A stretch of 64,000 nt of DNA from Bradyrhizobium glycinis (GCF_016031655.1 NZ_JACCHQ010000003.1:248001-312000), one strand, 5' to 3'; positions 15,722-24,508 are shown, counted from the stretch's first letter. Translations and numbers: made by a program. Notes: generated by a model from the sequence alone, not told the origin.

Positions 15722-17689
15722 ATGAGGCAGTTTGTGCTCAGGCTGACCGGGCGGATCAGCAGCACGAAGCTCCTGTCCGCTGCCGTGGTTGCGCTTTCGC
15801 TGAGTTCGTCCGCAGCCTTCGCGCAATGCACCGGCGCCGTCACAGGACCGGGCGCGGGATTCTTCGGCGCACAATTGGCGGCGATCTCGGCGTCGACCGG
15901 CGCGGCCTCCGGGTCAGTCGCCGGTGCTCTCGGCACCACCAACACCGCATTCCTCACGCAGCAAGGCAGCGCATTCGTCTCGGCGCCCGCCGATCCGAAG
16001 CCGGAGCAGCCCGGTGGGGGCGTCTGGATCCGTGGCGTCGGCGGCGAGGTCACCAACAAGTTCACCTCGACCTCGACCGGCACGGTCAATGCCGGCGTCC
16101 TCAATCCGGTGCTTGGTGCTGCATCGAACTTCAATTGCGCCAACTCGGTTCATCAGAGCTTCGGGGGTGTTCAGGTCGGGCAGGACATCTCGCGTCTGAA
16201 CTGGCGCGGCTGGAACGTTCACGTTGGCACCACCGCCGGCTATTTGTCGTCCAAGGCCACCGACAATGCGGGTGGCAGCACGAATTTCGAGGTCCCCTTC
16301 CTCGGCGCCTACGTCGTCGCAACCTACGGCCGCTTCTTCGCGGACATCATGGTGCGCGAAGAGTTCTACCGCGCCGACCTGACCAATGTCGGCGTCGGGC
16401 TGTTCAACCAGCAGATTGGCGCACGCGGCACCTCCGTGTCGGCCTCGGTCGGCTACAATTTCGCCTTGGCCAACAATTGGTTCATCGAGCCGTCCGCGGG
16501 CTTCACCTGGTCGCGGACCAATGTCGACGACTACACCTTGAGCGGCGGCGCCGTCTCGCAAGGCATCGTCTCGACCGTGACCACCTCGCCGATCGAGAGC
16601 AAGATCGGGCGCTTCACCGTGCGTGGCGGCACGACGATCACCTCGGGCAACCTGATCGTGCAGCCCTTTGCCTCGGTCAGCGTCTTCCACGAATTCGCCG
16701 GCGACGTGACCTCGTCGGTCAATAGCCTGAACGCCAGCGTGTTCGGCGTCGTCCCGATCGCGATCTCGCAGAACACCAGCACGAGCCGGGTCGGCACCTA
16801 CGGTCAGTACTCGCTCGGTGTTGCCGGCCAGCTCGTCAACACCGGCTGGCTCGGCTTCGTCCGCGGTGACTATCGCAACGGCGAAAACATCGACGGCTGG
16901 ACCGCCAATGCCGGTCTTCGCTACCAGTTCACGCCGGAACAGATCGCCTCGATCATGCCGCTGAAGGCGCCGGCCAAGGCCGCCGGCACCGTTATTGCGC
17001 CGACCAACTGGACCGGCGTCTATATCGGCGGCTCGCTCGGTGTCGAATACGGCAAGACGGACATCCGCTTTGTCGGCGATCCGATCGACGGCAACAATCC
17101 GCGCGTGTTCGGTGGCCTCGGCGGCATCCAGGTCGGCTATAATTACCAGATGCCCAGCAACTGGGTGCTCGGCGTCGAGGGCGACTTCGCGGCGACGAAT
17201 TTGCGCGGATCGCGCACCTGCACCACGGTTCAGAACCTCGCGCTGCTGCTCAATTGCCAGAACTCGTCGGACTGGATCGCGACCCTTTCCGGCCGCGTCG
17301 GCTATTCCTGGAACCGCACCCTGATCTACGCAAAGGCCGGCGGCGCCTGGGCCCAGGACCGCACCAACGTCAATTGTGTGTTCGGCCCGCTCAATGGCAC
17401 CGTAGTCGGCATTTTCCCGCTCGGTCCCTGCGTCAACCAGTTCGGTGGAGCCACCAACGGCTTCAGCAGCAGCGGCTATCGCAGCGGCTGGCTGATCGGC
17501 TACGGCACCGAGTTCGACCTCGGCAAGAACTGGTCGGCGAAGGCCGAGTACGATTACATCGATCTCGGCAGCCGGACGTCGCTGATGAGCGATGGCGTCA
17601 CCACGATGCGCGACAGTGGCAGCCTGTCCCAGGTCAAGATCGGCGTGAACTATCGCTTCACCCCGGGCGCCGTCATCGCAAAATATTGA
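15722..17689 (+). CDS. double beta-barrel outer-membrane protein (autotransporter-type barrel + Omp25/31 barrel)
   Basis: 655 aa. Signal peptide 1-35 (SSSAAFAQ). Residues about 97-403 form an autotransporter-like beta-barrel: GGVWIRGVGGE opening, long amphipathic strands, and an end at TANAGLRYQF, the usual C-terminal aromatic of a complete outer-membrane barrel. After a short linker (APAKAAGT) a second barrel starts with NWTGVYIGGSLG (430-440) and ends VKIGVNYRF, the Omp25/31 signature also seen in 6606-7310. So the protein is a fusion of two complete barrels, not a split gene. No passenger domain precedes the first barrel, only about 60 residues. The start follows GGGGGCTGGGA. A strong terminator follows. 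Confidence 0.9.
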   Translation: MRQFVLRLTGRISSTKLLSAAVVALSLSSSAAFAQCTGAVTGPGAGFFGAQLAAISASTGAASGSVAGALGTTNTAFLTQQGSAFVSAPADPKPEQPGGGVWIRGVGGEVTNKFTSTSTGTVNAGVLNPVLGAASNFNCANSVHQSFGGVQVGQDISRLNWRGWNVHVGTTAGYLSSKATDNAGGSTNFEVPFLGAYVVATYGRFFADIMVREEFYRADLTNVGVGLFNQQIGARGTSVSASVGYNFALANNWFIEPSAGFTWSRTNVDDYTLSGGAVSQGIVSTVTTSPIESKIGRFTVRGGTTITSGNLIVQPFASVSVFHEFAGDVTSSVNSLNASVFGVVPIAISQNTSTSRVGTYGQYSLGVAGQLVNTGWLGFVRGDYRNGENIDGWTANAGLRYQFTPEQIASIMPLKAPAKAAGTVIAPTNWTGVYIGGSLGVEYGKTDIRFVGDPIDGNNPRVFGGLGGIQVGYNYQMPSNWVLGVEGDFAATNLRGSRTCTTVQNLALLLNCQNSSDWIATLSGRVGYSWNRTLIYAKAGGAWAQDRTNVNCVFGPLNGTVVGIFPLGPCVNQFGGATNGFSSSGYRSGWLIGYGTEFDLGKNWSAKAEYDYIDLGSRTSLMSDGVTTMRDSGSLSQVKIGVNYRFTPGAVIAKY

Positions 17690-17727
17690 TCCGCGGCAAT
17701 CGATCCAATCTTTACCCTGAATTGAAC

Positions 17728-17760
17728 CGGGCGGCCGCCCAACCGGCCGCCCGTTTGCTT
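17728..17760 (+). terminator. intrinsic terminator of the double-barrel gene
   Basis: 9-bp stem CGGGCGGCC (17728-17736) / GGCCGCCCG (17744-17752) followed by TTTGCTT. It starts 39 bases past the stop codon. Confidence 0.75.
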
Positions 17761-17850
17761 TGCAGAGCGGCCTCCTCGACAATACGGGCTCACCTCGTAT
17801 AGACGAGCCCGGCGGAACGTTCCTCGAGCCAGCGGCCCTGCCGAGACGCC

Positions 17851-18630
17851 ATGACCAAGCCTTCGCGATATGACCAGATCGCCTTCGTCGCCAGCCCGAG
17901 CAACGAGGCGCAGGCTGCCTTTGGCCAGCTGACCAGGGACTATGGCAATTGCGATCCCGACGAGGCCGACGTGGTCGTCGCACTCGGCGGCGACGGCCTG
18001 ATGTTGCAGACGCTGCATCAGAACATGCGCACGGGAAAGCCGATCTACGGCATGCATCGCGGCACCGTCGGCTTCCTGATGAACGAATATTCGACGCACG
18101 ATCTGCGCGCGCGGCTGGAGGCGGCCCACGAATCCGAGATCAATCCCCTCCTGATGCGCGCGACCGACGTCAACGACCACGTCCATCTGCACCACGCCAT
18201 CAACGAAGTCGCCCTGTTCCGGCAGACCTACCAGGCCGCCCGCTTGAGGATCTTGATCGACGAGCGCGAGCGCATGTCCGAGCTGATCGCGGACGGCATC
18301 ATGGTGGCGACGCCGGCCGGCTCAACGGCCTATAATCTCTCCGCCCAGGGACCGATCCTGCCGATCAACGCCGCCCTGCTGGCGCTGACCCCGATCAGCG
18401 CCTTCCGTCCGCGCCGCTGGCGCGGCGCGCTGCTGCCCAACACGGCCTATGTCGTGATCGAGGTGCTGGAGGGCGAGAAGCGGCCCGTGGCCGCCGTCGC
18501 CGACCACTACGAGGTGCGCGACGTCCGCCGCGTCGAGGTGCTCTCCGACAAGACCATCGCGATGCGGATGCTGTTCGACCCCGGCCACAGCCTGGAAGAG
18601 CGCATCCTGCGCGAGCAGTTCGGGTACTGA
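17851..18630 (+). CDS. nadK: NAD kinase
   Basis: ATP-NAD kinase making NADP from NAD (259 aa, normal length for the family). Visible motifs: [10 protein letters not shown] with the GGDG phosphate loop (46-49), [13 protein letters not shown], the catalytic/NAD-binding NEVALFR region, and [22 protein letters not shown]. The following segment, [19 protein letters not shown], replaces the more usual SLRPR tail but keeps the proline-arginine core. It is cytosolic and essential in most bacteria. It precedes the receiver/HPt pair by 103 bases that contain an inverted repeat, so it probably has its own transcript. Confidence 0.97.
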   Translation: MTKPSRYDQIAFVASPSNEAQAAFGQLTRDYGNCDPDEADVVVALGGDGLMLQTLHQNMRTGKPIYGMHRGTVGFLMNEYSTHDLRARLEAAHESEINPLLMRATDVNDHVHLHHAINEVALFRQTYQAARLRILIDERERMSELIADGIMVATPAGSTAYNLSAQGPILPINAALLALTPISAFRPRRWRGALLPNTAYVVIEVLEGEKRPVAAVADHYEVRDVRRVEVLSDKTIAMRMLFDPGHSLEERILREQFGY

Positions 18631-18671
18631 ACCGCCTGTCCTGCGACGCCGCCCCAGGGCCTGGCCGCAAC

Positions 18672-18708
18672 CCTTCGTTAACTCCCGACACGATATGGTT
18701 AACGAAGG
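18672..18708 (+). promoter_or_regulatory. perfect 11-bp inverted repeat before the receiver gene
   Basis: CCTTCGTTAAC (18672-18682) and GTTAACGAAGG (18698-18708) are exact complements with a 15-base spacer, 25 bases upstream of the ATG at 18734. It could be an operator of a dimeric regulator or an RNA hairpin in the leader. The two TTAA cores are 17 bases apart, so this is not a CtrA site of the N7 type. Confidence 0.6.
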
Positions 18709-18733
18709 TTGACCCGCTTTTGGCCCGGGCGTC

Positions 18734-19279
18734 ATGTTCCGTATCGACTTCAACAAGCTGCGCTTCCTCGTCTGCGACGACAATCCGCACATGCGCCGTA
18801 TCCTGCGGACGCTGCTGCATTCCTTCGGCGCGCGCGAGGTCTATGAGGCGGAGGACGGCGCCACGGCGCTCGAAATGTACAGCCATTACGTGCCCGACAT
18901 CGTCATCACCGACTGGGCCATGCCGATCTTCGACGGGCTCGAGCTCGCGCAGATGATCCGCCAGCCGGAATCCAAGGGCAATCCCTACGCACCGATCATC
19001 ATGCTGACCGGACATTCGGAGAAACGTCGCGTCACGGTCGCGCGCGATGCCGGCGTTACCGAATTTCTGGCCAAGCCGATCTCGGCCAAGGGGCTCTATC
19101 AGCGCATCCTCAACGTCGTCGCCAATCCCCGCCCCTTCATCAAGACCAAGACCTATTTCGGCCCCGACCGGCGCCGCAACACCAACTCCGCCTATATGGG
19201 CCCGGAGCGCCGCGTCGGCGAAAAGCACGAGGTGCTGCAGCAGCCCTCGCTGCTCGACAAGGCCCGTTCCTCCATCTAG
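18734..19279 (+). CDS. single-domain response regulator with C-terminal extension
   Basis: 181 aa, CheY-like receiver (about 10-130). The acidic pair CDD (14-16), phospho-acceptor Asp60 in VITDWAMP, Thr at IIMLTGHS and Lys114 in FLAKPIS are all present, so it should be phosphorylated. No output domain follows; residues 130-181 form a basic extension with FGPDRRR and MGPERR motifs that may contact a partner or membrane. In rhizobia such receivers work in phosphorelays or chemotaxis-like pathways. The HPt gene begins 28 bases downstream, so the two likely form an operon with no histidine kinase nearby. Confidence 0.93.
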   Translation: MFRIDFNKLRFLVCDDNPHMRRILRTLLHSFGAREVYEAEDGATALEMYSHYVPDIVITDWAMPIFDGLELAQMIRQPESKGNPYAPIIMLTGHSEKRRVTVARDAGVTEFLAKPISAKGLYQRILNVVANPRPFIKTKTYFGPDRRRNTNSAYMGPERRVGEKHEVLQQPSLLDKARSSI

Positions 19280-19307
19280 CGCAACCTCTTCAGACGAGGC
19301 AGGCATC

Positions 19308-19886
19308 ATGGCGAAGAACAGCGCAAAGGACATCGAGGTCAAGGCCTTCGCCACGCACCAGGTCATCACGCAGCCCAATCCGCTGCGCAAGGTCCTGCGC
19401 CGTGTCGAAGAAAAAGACCTGGACGACCCGGTCGGCCGCGCCGAGCAGGCGCTCGCGAGCCTCTCCGGCGAGTTCAAGGACTGGATGGCGATCGAGGTCC
19501 AGCGACTGTCCGCTGCCTGGACGGGCGTGCAGAAGGACGGCTTCACGAAGAAACTGCGCGACGAGCTGTTCCACGCCGCGCACGACATCAAGGGCGATGC
19601 GGCGACGTTCGGATTTCCTTCAGCGGCAGGCATCGCCGAAAGCCTGTGCCGCGTCATCGAGCACGCGCCTGACCTGGAAAAGGTGCCGGCCGAGCTGTTC
19701 ACGCACCACATCAACGCCATTCTCGCCATCGTGCACGAGAACACCAGGCTGGACAGGATCAGCGTCTCGGCCGAGCTCAGCCGCCGCCTGCGCAAGGTCG
19801 CCGACGATTATCTTGCCCATGTCAACCGCGACCGCCCCGAGCATCTCGAGGTGATCCTCGCGCCGAGCATCGCGCCGGCGGAATAA
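19308..19886 (+). CDS. histidine phosphotransfer (HPt) domain protein
   Basis: 192 aa. The HPt helix bundle is centred on LFHAAHDIKGDAATFGFP, with the phospho-acceptor His92 in the HDIKG motif. Residues 1-60 form a polar extension; about 105-160 provide the remaining helices (AAGIAESLCRVIEHAPDLEK and AILAIVHENTRL). It would pass phosphate between a hybrid kinase and the receiver encoded just upstream (family knowledge). Start ATG at 19308 after GAGGCAGGC. It ends 18 bases before a dispersed repeat at the convergent junction with the DUF2336 gene. Confidence 0.88.
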   Translation: MAKNSAKDIEVKAFATHQVITQPNPLRKVLRRVEEKDLDDPVGRAEQALASLSGEFKDWMAIEVQRLSAAWTGVQKDGFTKKLRDELFHAAHDIKGDAATFGFPSAAGIAESLCRVIEHAPDLEKVPAELFTHHINAILAIVHENTRLDRISVSAELSRRLRKVADDYLAHVNRDRPEHLEVILAPSIAPAE

Positions 19887-19904
19887 GGCTTCACTCTCTC
19901 CTCT

Positions 19905-19984
19905 CGTCATTGCGAGCGCAGCGAAGCAATCCAGACTGTCCCCGCGGAGGGATTCTGGATTGCTTCGCTGCGCTCGCAATGACG
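19905..19984. repeat. dispersed palindromic repeat, family A copy 1
   Basis: Long inverted repeat: CGTCATTGCGAGCGCAGCGA ... TCGCTGCGCTCGCAATGACG, 80 bases, with AGCAATCCAGA/TCTGGATTGCT inner arms. Located between convergent genes. The same family recurs at 43915-43995 and, diverged, at 58756-58838. Confidence 0.95.
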
Positions 19985-20024
19985 GAGTTTGTCGCTTCCG
20001 GCCTGCCTTATCGCGAAATTCGAA

Positions 20025-21200
20025 CTACGCCGCGATCAGATCGTCATAGACCGGATCGACCGCATCATCCGCGACCAGCTCGTCACAGAACAGCCGTGCC
20101 TCTTCGCGCGCGGATTCGGTGGCGAAGCGGCGCAGCAGGACCATCAGCGGCTCGGTGGCGCCGCGATCGGACTCGCAATGGGTGAGCACGCGTTCGACCA
20201 TACGCCGGCGCAGCCGCACCGCGCCGTCGTCGCTGTCGACGAAGCCCTGCTCGTGGCAGGCATCGAGCGCGACCTGGAACGCTGCAAACGTCGCCTCCGG
20301 AAGCCCAGCGCGACGGAGCAGCGCCTGCATGCTGTTGCCGCCGCGCTCGTGCAGCAGCGCCGAGACGCGCGCCAGCGGCAGATCGGCGAGCTCGGCGAGC
20401 GCCGTGTCGAACAGGTCGAGATTGCCCGACAGCAGCGCGCGCAGGATCAGGCCCGCCGTCAGCTGGCCGGTGATGCGCAAATGCCGGACCAGGCCCTGCA
20501 TGTCATCGCCACGCGAGCGCGCCGCGATGTTCATGGTGGAGCGGTCGCGCGCCTCGATGGTGATGCGGTCCGCGCGGTCGGCGCTCAGCCAGTTCCGCGC
20601 CACGACGAATTGCGCCAGTGTCTCGGAGAGCTTTGCCACCAGCGCCGCACGCGTTGCGGCCGGCAGATCCTCCAGCACCAGCATCGCCTCGCGGATCGCG
20701 GCGAGATGGCCGTGACGCTCGACGATCCGGTCCCAGGAGAACGGGGCGAGCTCGGCGTGGGGGTTCTCGATCAGCTCCAGCGCGGCAGCGGCGCAGCCGA
20801 CTTCGGCGATCGCGGCGCACACCGACACCGGCAATGCGATGCGGCGGGCCACCGCGCATTGCACCTCCTCGCTGCCGGTCGCGACGATGTCGACGAGATC
20901 GGCGTCGATCAAGAGCGGGGAATGTTCGAGCACCGGCAGCGCGACCGTCGGCTGATCGGCGGACAGCGCCCGCACGATTGAGGCCGGCGCGTCAAGGCTG
21001 CGGGCAAAGGCTTCGGCCATCGCCTGGCGCACCAGCGGCGAGGGATCGTCGAGCAGCATCAGAAGCGCGCCTTCGGCGGCGATGCGGTCGTCTGCAGAAA
21101 GGTCGGAGATCAGCCAAGCCCGGGCCAGCGCCCGTGTTGCCTCGGCCCGCTCGCCTGCGGGCGCCGTCCTGATCCAATGAATGAACTGCCGAACAATCAT
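20025..21200 (-). CDS. DUF2336 domain protein
   Basis: 391-residue alpha-helical repeat protein of the DUF2336 family (recognised from the alphaproteobacterial pattern DRIAAEGALLMLLDDPSPLV and VRQAMAEAFARS at the N-terminus). Stacked HEAT-like helices run through the whole length (for example LPVLEHSPLLIDADLVDIVA and GLILRALLSGNLDLFDTALA). No enzymatic motif; such proteins are thought to be scaffolds, sometimes near chemotaxis or cell-cycle genes. Here it is convergent to the receiver/HPt pair and upstream of the lytic transglycosylase gene on the same strand, though the 250 bases between them argue against one operon in that order. Role unknown. Confidence 0.85.
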   Translation of the reverse strand: MIVRQFIHWIRTAPAGERAEATRALARAWLISDLSADDRIAAEGALLMLLDDPSPLVRQAMAEAFARSLDAPASIVRALSADQPTVALPVLEHSPLLIDADLVDIVATGSEEVQCAVARRIALPVSVCAAIAEVGCAAAALELIENPHAELAPFSWDRIVERHGHLAAIREAMLVLEDLPAATRAALVAKLSETLAQFVVARNWLSADRADRITIEARDRSTMNIAARSRGDDMQGLVRHLRITGQLTAGLILRALLSGNLDLFDTALAELADLPLARVSALLHERGGNSMQALLRRAGLPEATFAAFQVALDACHEQGFVDSDDGAVRLRRRMVERVLTHCESDRGATEPLMVLLRRFATESAREEARLFCDELVADDAVDPVYDDLIAA

Positions 21201-21450
21201 GCTGCTTCCGGCTTACACAACAAACGAAAACGATGACGGCTCGTCACCTGCAACACAAAATAAACCACGACGCTTAACAAAGCGTTCACCATAACTGGCT
21301 GGTTTCATTGACGATTTGTTAAGGGAACAAAGCCGCGGCGCGCGGCACACGCGACGACGAGAGCTCCCGCCGCCCCTCCGTGGACGCAGCTGCGCACACG
21401 ATCTCGATCTTGTACACGGACGTAACGCGGCGTCCGGGGCAAGTGTGAAG
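21201..21450. other. AT-richer spacer between DUF2336 and transglycosylase genes
   Basis: It holds the promoter side of the DUF2336 gene (minus) and the end of the transglycosylase gene (minus). Imperfect GCTTAAC/GTTAAGG-like words occur but no full CtrA site; no gene seen. Confidence 0.35.
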
Positions 21451-22467
21451 CTAGCTCGAGAACGTGCCGCTGCGATCACTGAAGAGATCGAGCGGTTGCG
21501 GCGGCCGCACGTCCGGCGTTGCCGATGCGACCGAGGTGAGCGAGGCATTGTTGCCCCATAGTTTCTGCACCGTGGTCGAGACCGGCTGCGTGGCATCGCC
21601 AGGTTGATAGATTGAACGAAACACCGGCGTGCTCGGCGCATTGTCCGCGACATGTGTCGACGTCGCGCTGACGGGCGTCACGGTGCGGGTATTCGGGAAG
21701 GTCTGGAGATAGGCGGCGTTGTCCACGACGGGCGCCGTGGGCACCACTGCGTTGGCACTCGCGAGCTGCGTGGTCGAGGGCGTGCCGCCATACATCGCCA
21801 TCGCGCTGCGGGTCACCTTTGAATTCGCCGCGCTGGCATAGCGGGAGTCCAGGACCGAATAGACCTCGGAGACACTGCGGGCGCGGCCGTCCTTGGCATA
21901 GAAGATCGAGCGGTTGGCGGCCGCCGCGTTGGGAAACAGCCGCGCGCCGACGGCTTGCGGATTGTCTTCGGCATTGGCGATGAGCTTTGCGGCGCCGCCG
22001 ACGCCCATGAAATGCGCCATGTAGAGCTCGCTGTCGCTCGGCCTGCGCCCGAGCAAACCGGTGAGCTTGAAGCCGTTGGACTGCGTCAATGCCGCCGCCA
22101 TGGCCGAAGCGGCTTCGGGGTCGTCGCGTAACTTCATGATCGACCGCTTCTTGACGGGATCGTCGACGGTGTAGGTGCCCGATGACGTCCTGGTGATGGC
22201 GTCGGCGTAGCTGCCATAGCCGAGCTGGGCGCCCGCCTCCTTCACCGTGCCGAGCCAGGTCTGGTCGATGAACTGGTAGAGCCCGTGCGCCGACGAGGTG
22301 GTGGCTCCCGCCGTCGGATCGAAATCCGATTCCATCTTGGCGGTGGTCAGCATGTACTGGAAGCTGACGCCCGTGATGTTCGAGGCCTGCTTGATCGCAC
22401 CGGCGACACGCGCCCGCGACGGATCGAGGCCGGCCGTCTGCGTGGCACTGAAATTGTCGATCGACAT
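21451..22467 (-). CDS. lytic transglycosylase (SLT domain), possibly flagellum- or cell-cycle-linked
   Basis: 338 aa from the ATG at 22467 (MSIDNFSAT); a longer start at 22509 is possible. The SLT catalytic domain lies in the N-terminal half: FQYMLTTAKMESDFDPTAGA with the catalytic Glu in the KMESDF motif, then SAHGLYQFIDQTWL, the standard SxxGLxQ-like motif. MAHFMGVGGA is a further family motif. The C-terminal half is Ser/Thr/Ala-rich and disordered. There is no classic signal peptide, which fits transglycosylases exported by a flagellar or other non-Sec route. A perfect CtrA-type box precedes it, consistent with cell-cycle or flagellar control. It cleaves peptidoglycan to 1,6-anhydro products. 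Confidence 0.85.
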   Translation of the reverse strand: MSIDNFSATQTAGLDPSRARVAGAIKQASNITGVSFQYMLTTAKMESDFDPTAGATTSSAHGLYQFIDQTWLGTVKEAGAQLGYGSYADAITRTSSGTYTVDDPVKKRSIMKLRDDPEAASAMAAALTQSNGFKLTGLLGRRPSDSELYMAHFMGVGGAAKLIANAEDNPQAVGARLFPNAAAANRSIFYAKDGRARSVSEVYSVLDSRYASAANSKVTRSAMAMYGGTPSTTQLASANAVVPTAPVVDNAAYLQTFPNTRTVTPVSATSTHVADNAPSTPVFRSIYQPGDATQPVSTTVQKLWGNNASLTSVASATPDVRPPQPLDLFSDRSGTFSS

Positions 22468-22545
22468 GATGGAGTGCCCGCCCCGCGCGGCGCTGAACGA
22501 CGCCGGCAATTCGGCGCCCGTCGTCTCACCGTGGGACAGGTATGG

Positions 22546-22560
22546 TTAAGGCGGGGTTAA
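22546..22560 (-). promoter_or_regulatory. CtrA-type binding site TTAA-N7-TTAAC
   Basis: Read on the minus strand: TTAACCCCGCCTTAAC, an exact fit to the alphaproteobacterial CtrA consensus. It lies 79-94 bases upstream of the transglycosylase ATG at 22467 (37-52 bases from the alternative start at 22509). Confidence 0.65.
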
Positions 22561-22573
22561 TTCAGGTTTGCCG

Positions 22574-22651
22574 GTCATTCCGGAGCGGCTCGAACAGCCA
22601 AATCCGGAATCTTGAGATTCCGGTTCGCGCTGTCGCGCGCCCCGGAATGAC
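22574..22651. repeat. dispersed palindromic repeat, family B copy 1
   Basis: GTCATTCCGG ... CCGGAATGAC with inner AATCCGGAATCT/AGATTCCGG arms. It begins 8 bases past the hisI stop codon and lies between hisI and the transglycosylase promoter. Confidence 0.85.
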
Positions 22652-22658
22652 AAGGTTG

Positions 22659-23081
22659 CTACTTCTTGTAAACGTCGTTCGGATCGAACAGCCGGTCCGC
22701 CTCGGTGAAGACCAGCCTGGCTCCTCCGCCCTCGGCCTCGACCTTGCGGTAGAAGCACGACCGCCGGCCGGTATGGCAGGCCGCACCGATCTGCTCGACG
22801 CGGATCCAGACCGCATCCTGATCGCAATCGGTGCGTATCTCGACGACGCGCTGAGTCTGACCCGACGTCTCACCTTTTCGCCACAAGGCATTGCGCGAGC
22901 GGCTGAAGTACCACGCTTCGCCGGTCGCAATGGTCTTGCGCAACGCCTCTTCGTTCATGTGCGCGACCATGAGCACGTCGCCGGTAGCGACGTCGGTGGC
23001 AACGACCGTCACGAGGCCAGCGGCATCGAACTTGGGCAGGAAGGCGAGGCCTTCCTCGATCTCATGGGAATGAGCGGACAC
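22659..23081 (-). CDS. hisI: phosphoribosyl-AMP cyclohydrolase
   Basis: Opens the adenine ring of phosphoribosyl-AMP, step 3 of histidine synthesis (140 aa, single-domain HisI without the HisE fusion). Zn/Mg ligands are visible: RTDCDQD with the metal-binding C and D residues, [13 protein letters not shown] with the two further cysteines; substrate motifs include AHMNEEAL and [12 protein letters not shown]. The GTG at 23081 is used because the coding similarity starts there ([13 protein letters not shown]) and GGCGAGAG lies upstream; no in-frame ATG gives a full-length protein. It follows folE by 26 bases, so the two are probably one transcript. Confidence 0.96.
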   Translation of the reverse strand: MSAHSHEIEEGLAFLPKFDAAGLVTVVATDVATGDVLMVAHMNEEALRKTIATGEAWYFSRSRNALWRKGETSGQTQRVVEIRTDCDQDAVWIRVEQIGAACHTGRRSCFYRKVEAEGGGARLVFTEADRLFDPNDVYKK

Positions 23082-23107
23082 AATAACTCTCGCCGGTTTT
23101 CGCGAGG

Positions 23108-23800
23108 TCAGCGCGTCGTGCCTCGCACCAGGGACAGGAAACGGGCCTGCTCCGCCGGATTGTCGCGGAACATGCCGGTGAAACGGCTGGTGAAGGTGGA
23201 GGCGCCATGCTTGGCGACGCCGCGCACCGACATGCAGGTATGCTCGGCCTCGATCAGCACGGCAACACCGCGAGGCTTGAGGACCTCGTCGATCGCGGCG
23301 GCGATCTGCGCGGTCAGGTGCTCCTGGGTCTGGAGCCGGCGGGCGAAGATGTCGGTCAGACGGGCAAGCTTGGACAAGCCGACGACGCGCTCGACCGGGG
23401 TATAGGCGATGTGCGCCTTGCCGTAGAACGGCATCATGTGATGCTCGCATTGCGAGGTGAACTCGATGTCGCGCACCAGGACGAAATCGTCATAGCCCGC
23501 CGTCTCGCCGAAGGTGCGGTCGAGCACCTCGGCCGGGCACTGGTGGTAGCCCTGATAGAGCTCGTCAAAAGCCTCGACGACGCGGCGCGGCGTGTCGAGC
23601 AGGCCCTCGCGCTCGGTGTTCTCGCCGATATAGGCGAGCAGCGTCTTCACCGCCGCTTCCGCCTCGGCGCGCGCGGGGCGCGGCTGGTCGGCGCGGACGG
23701 CGGCCGCGAGGAATTCGGCAGGATCAAGCTCGGCCGGGCGGCTCTCGGGCTGCCGGTCGGAGGGCTTGCCCGGGCGGATGGATTTGATTGCAGCGTCCAT
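23108..23800 (-). CDS. folE: GTP cyclohydrolase I
   Basis: Converts GTP to dihydroneopterin triphosphate, first step of folate synthesis (230 aa, Zn-dependent, decameric). Motifs present: [40 protein letters not shown] with the Zn-binding C and H residues, and [20 protein letters not shown] holding the last ligand Cys. The first 40 residues are a nonconserved, polar extension. Start ATG at 23800. It is divergent from the IscU-like gene across 252 bases. No folate-type riboswitch could be recognised in the leader. Confidence 0.97.
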   Translation of the reverse strand: MDAAIKSIRPGKPSDRQPESRPAELDPAEFLAAAVRADQPRPARAEAEAAVKTLLAYIGENTEREGLLDTPRRVVEAFDELYQGYHQCPAEVLDRTFGETAGYDDFVLVRDIEFTSQCEHHMMPFYGKAHIAYTPVERVVGLSKLARLTDIFARRLQTQEHLTAQIAAAIDEVLKPRGVAVLIEAEHTCMSVRGVAKHGASTFTSRFTGMFRDNPAEQARFLSLVRGTTR

Positions 23801-24052
23801 ATCGACTCCGTTCGACGGCCTAACGGCCGGAGTGTCACCGGCAGACGGGGCGGCCAAGCCGCCGGACGCCTGAACAGAACAGTTTCGGTGCAAAAGTCCC
23901 GAGGTCACAACGCCGGCAGCGCAGATCTGGATCACCGCCGCCGCACCGCTGGACTGTTTTTCCACCAGTTCCGCCCCTATATAGGACCGTGGGCGGCGCC
24001 CGCCAAGGCCGATCCGGCCCGGACGCGGGTAGGACGTGTTGGACTCCATCAC

Positions 24053-24508
24053 ATGCTGAACGACATTTACAACAAGCGGATCATCGAGCTGGCCGGGAAT
24101 ATTCCGCGCCTCGGACGGTTGTCGGACCCCGATGCCTCTGCCACCGCCCATTCCAAGCTGTGCGGCTCGACCGTGAAGGTCGATCTCAAGATGAACGGGG
24201 ACACCGTCACCGACTTCGCGCATGACGTGAAGGCCTGCGCCTTGGGCCAAGCTTCTTCATCCATCATGGCAAGTCACGTGGTCGGCTCGACTGCGAGCGA
24301 ACTCCGTGAGTTACGCGAAACCGTTCGCAAAATGCTGAAGGAGAATGGTGCGCCTCCTCAAGGCAAATGGGAGGAGATCAAGTTCCTCGAGCCGGTCCGC
24401 GACTACAAAGCGCGCCATGCCTCGACGCTTCTCACCTTCGATGCCGTGGTTGATGCCATCGGCCAGATCGAGGCCAAAACCAAGCAGCCGGCCGCAGCGC
24501 AAGGCTGA
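24053..24508 (+). CDS. IscU/SufU-like Fe-S cluster scaffold protein
   Basis: 151 aa, NifU N-terminal-like fold used to assemble [2Fe-2S] clusters. Cys37 in KLCGSTV and Cys62 in KACALGQAS are the first two conserved ligands. The third, expected near the C-terminus in an R-x-K-C-A-x-L context, is absent: the aligned stretch reads [10 protein letters not shown]. This two-cysteine form is seen in a distinct alphaproteobacterial subgroup (from memory), so function in cluster binding is uncertain. Start ATG 24053 without a strong ribosome site. Neighbours (folE, hisI) are not Fe-S genes. Confidence 0.88.
   Translation: MLNDIYNKRIIELAGNIPRLGRLSDPDASATAHSKLCGSTVKVDLKMNGDTVTDFAHDVKACALGQASSSIMASHVVGSTASELRELRETVRKMLKENGAPPQGKWEEIKFLEPVRDYKARHASTLLTFDAVVDAIGQIEAKTKQPAAAQG

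Noticed and set aside
15914..17983. A 689-codon minus-strand open frame opposite the double-barrel gene
   Set aside because: Antisense shadow of a high-GC gene; the plus strand shows a signal peptide and beta-barrel signatures.
23801..24052. A riboswitch in the folE leader
   Set aside because: I could not find paired segments resembling a known folate, pre-queuosine or cobalamin riboswitch; the spacer is also shared with the divergent IscU-like gene.
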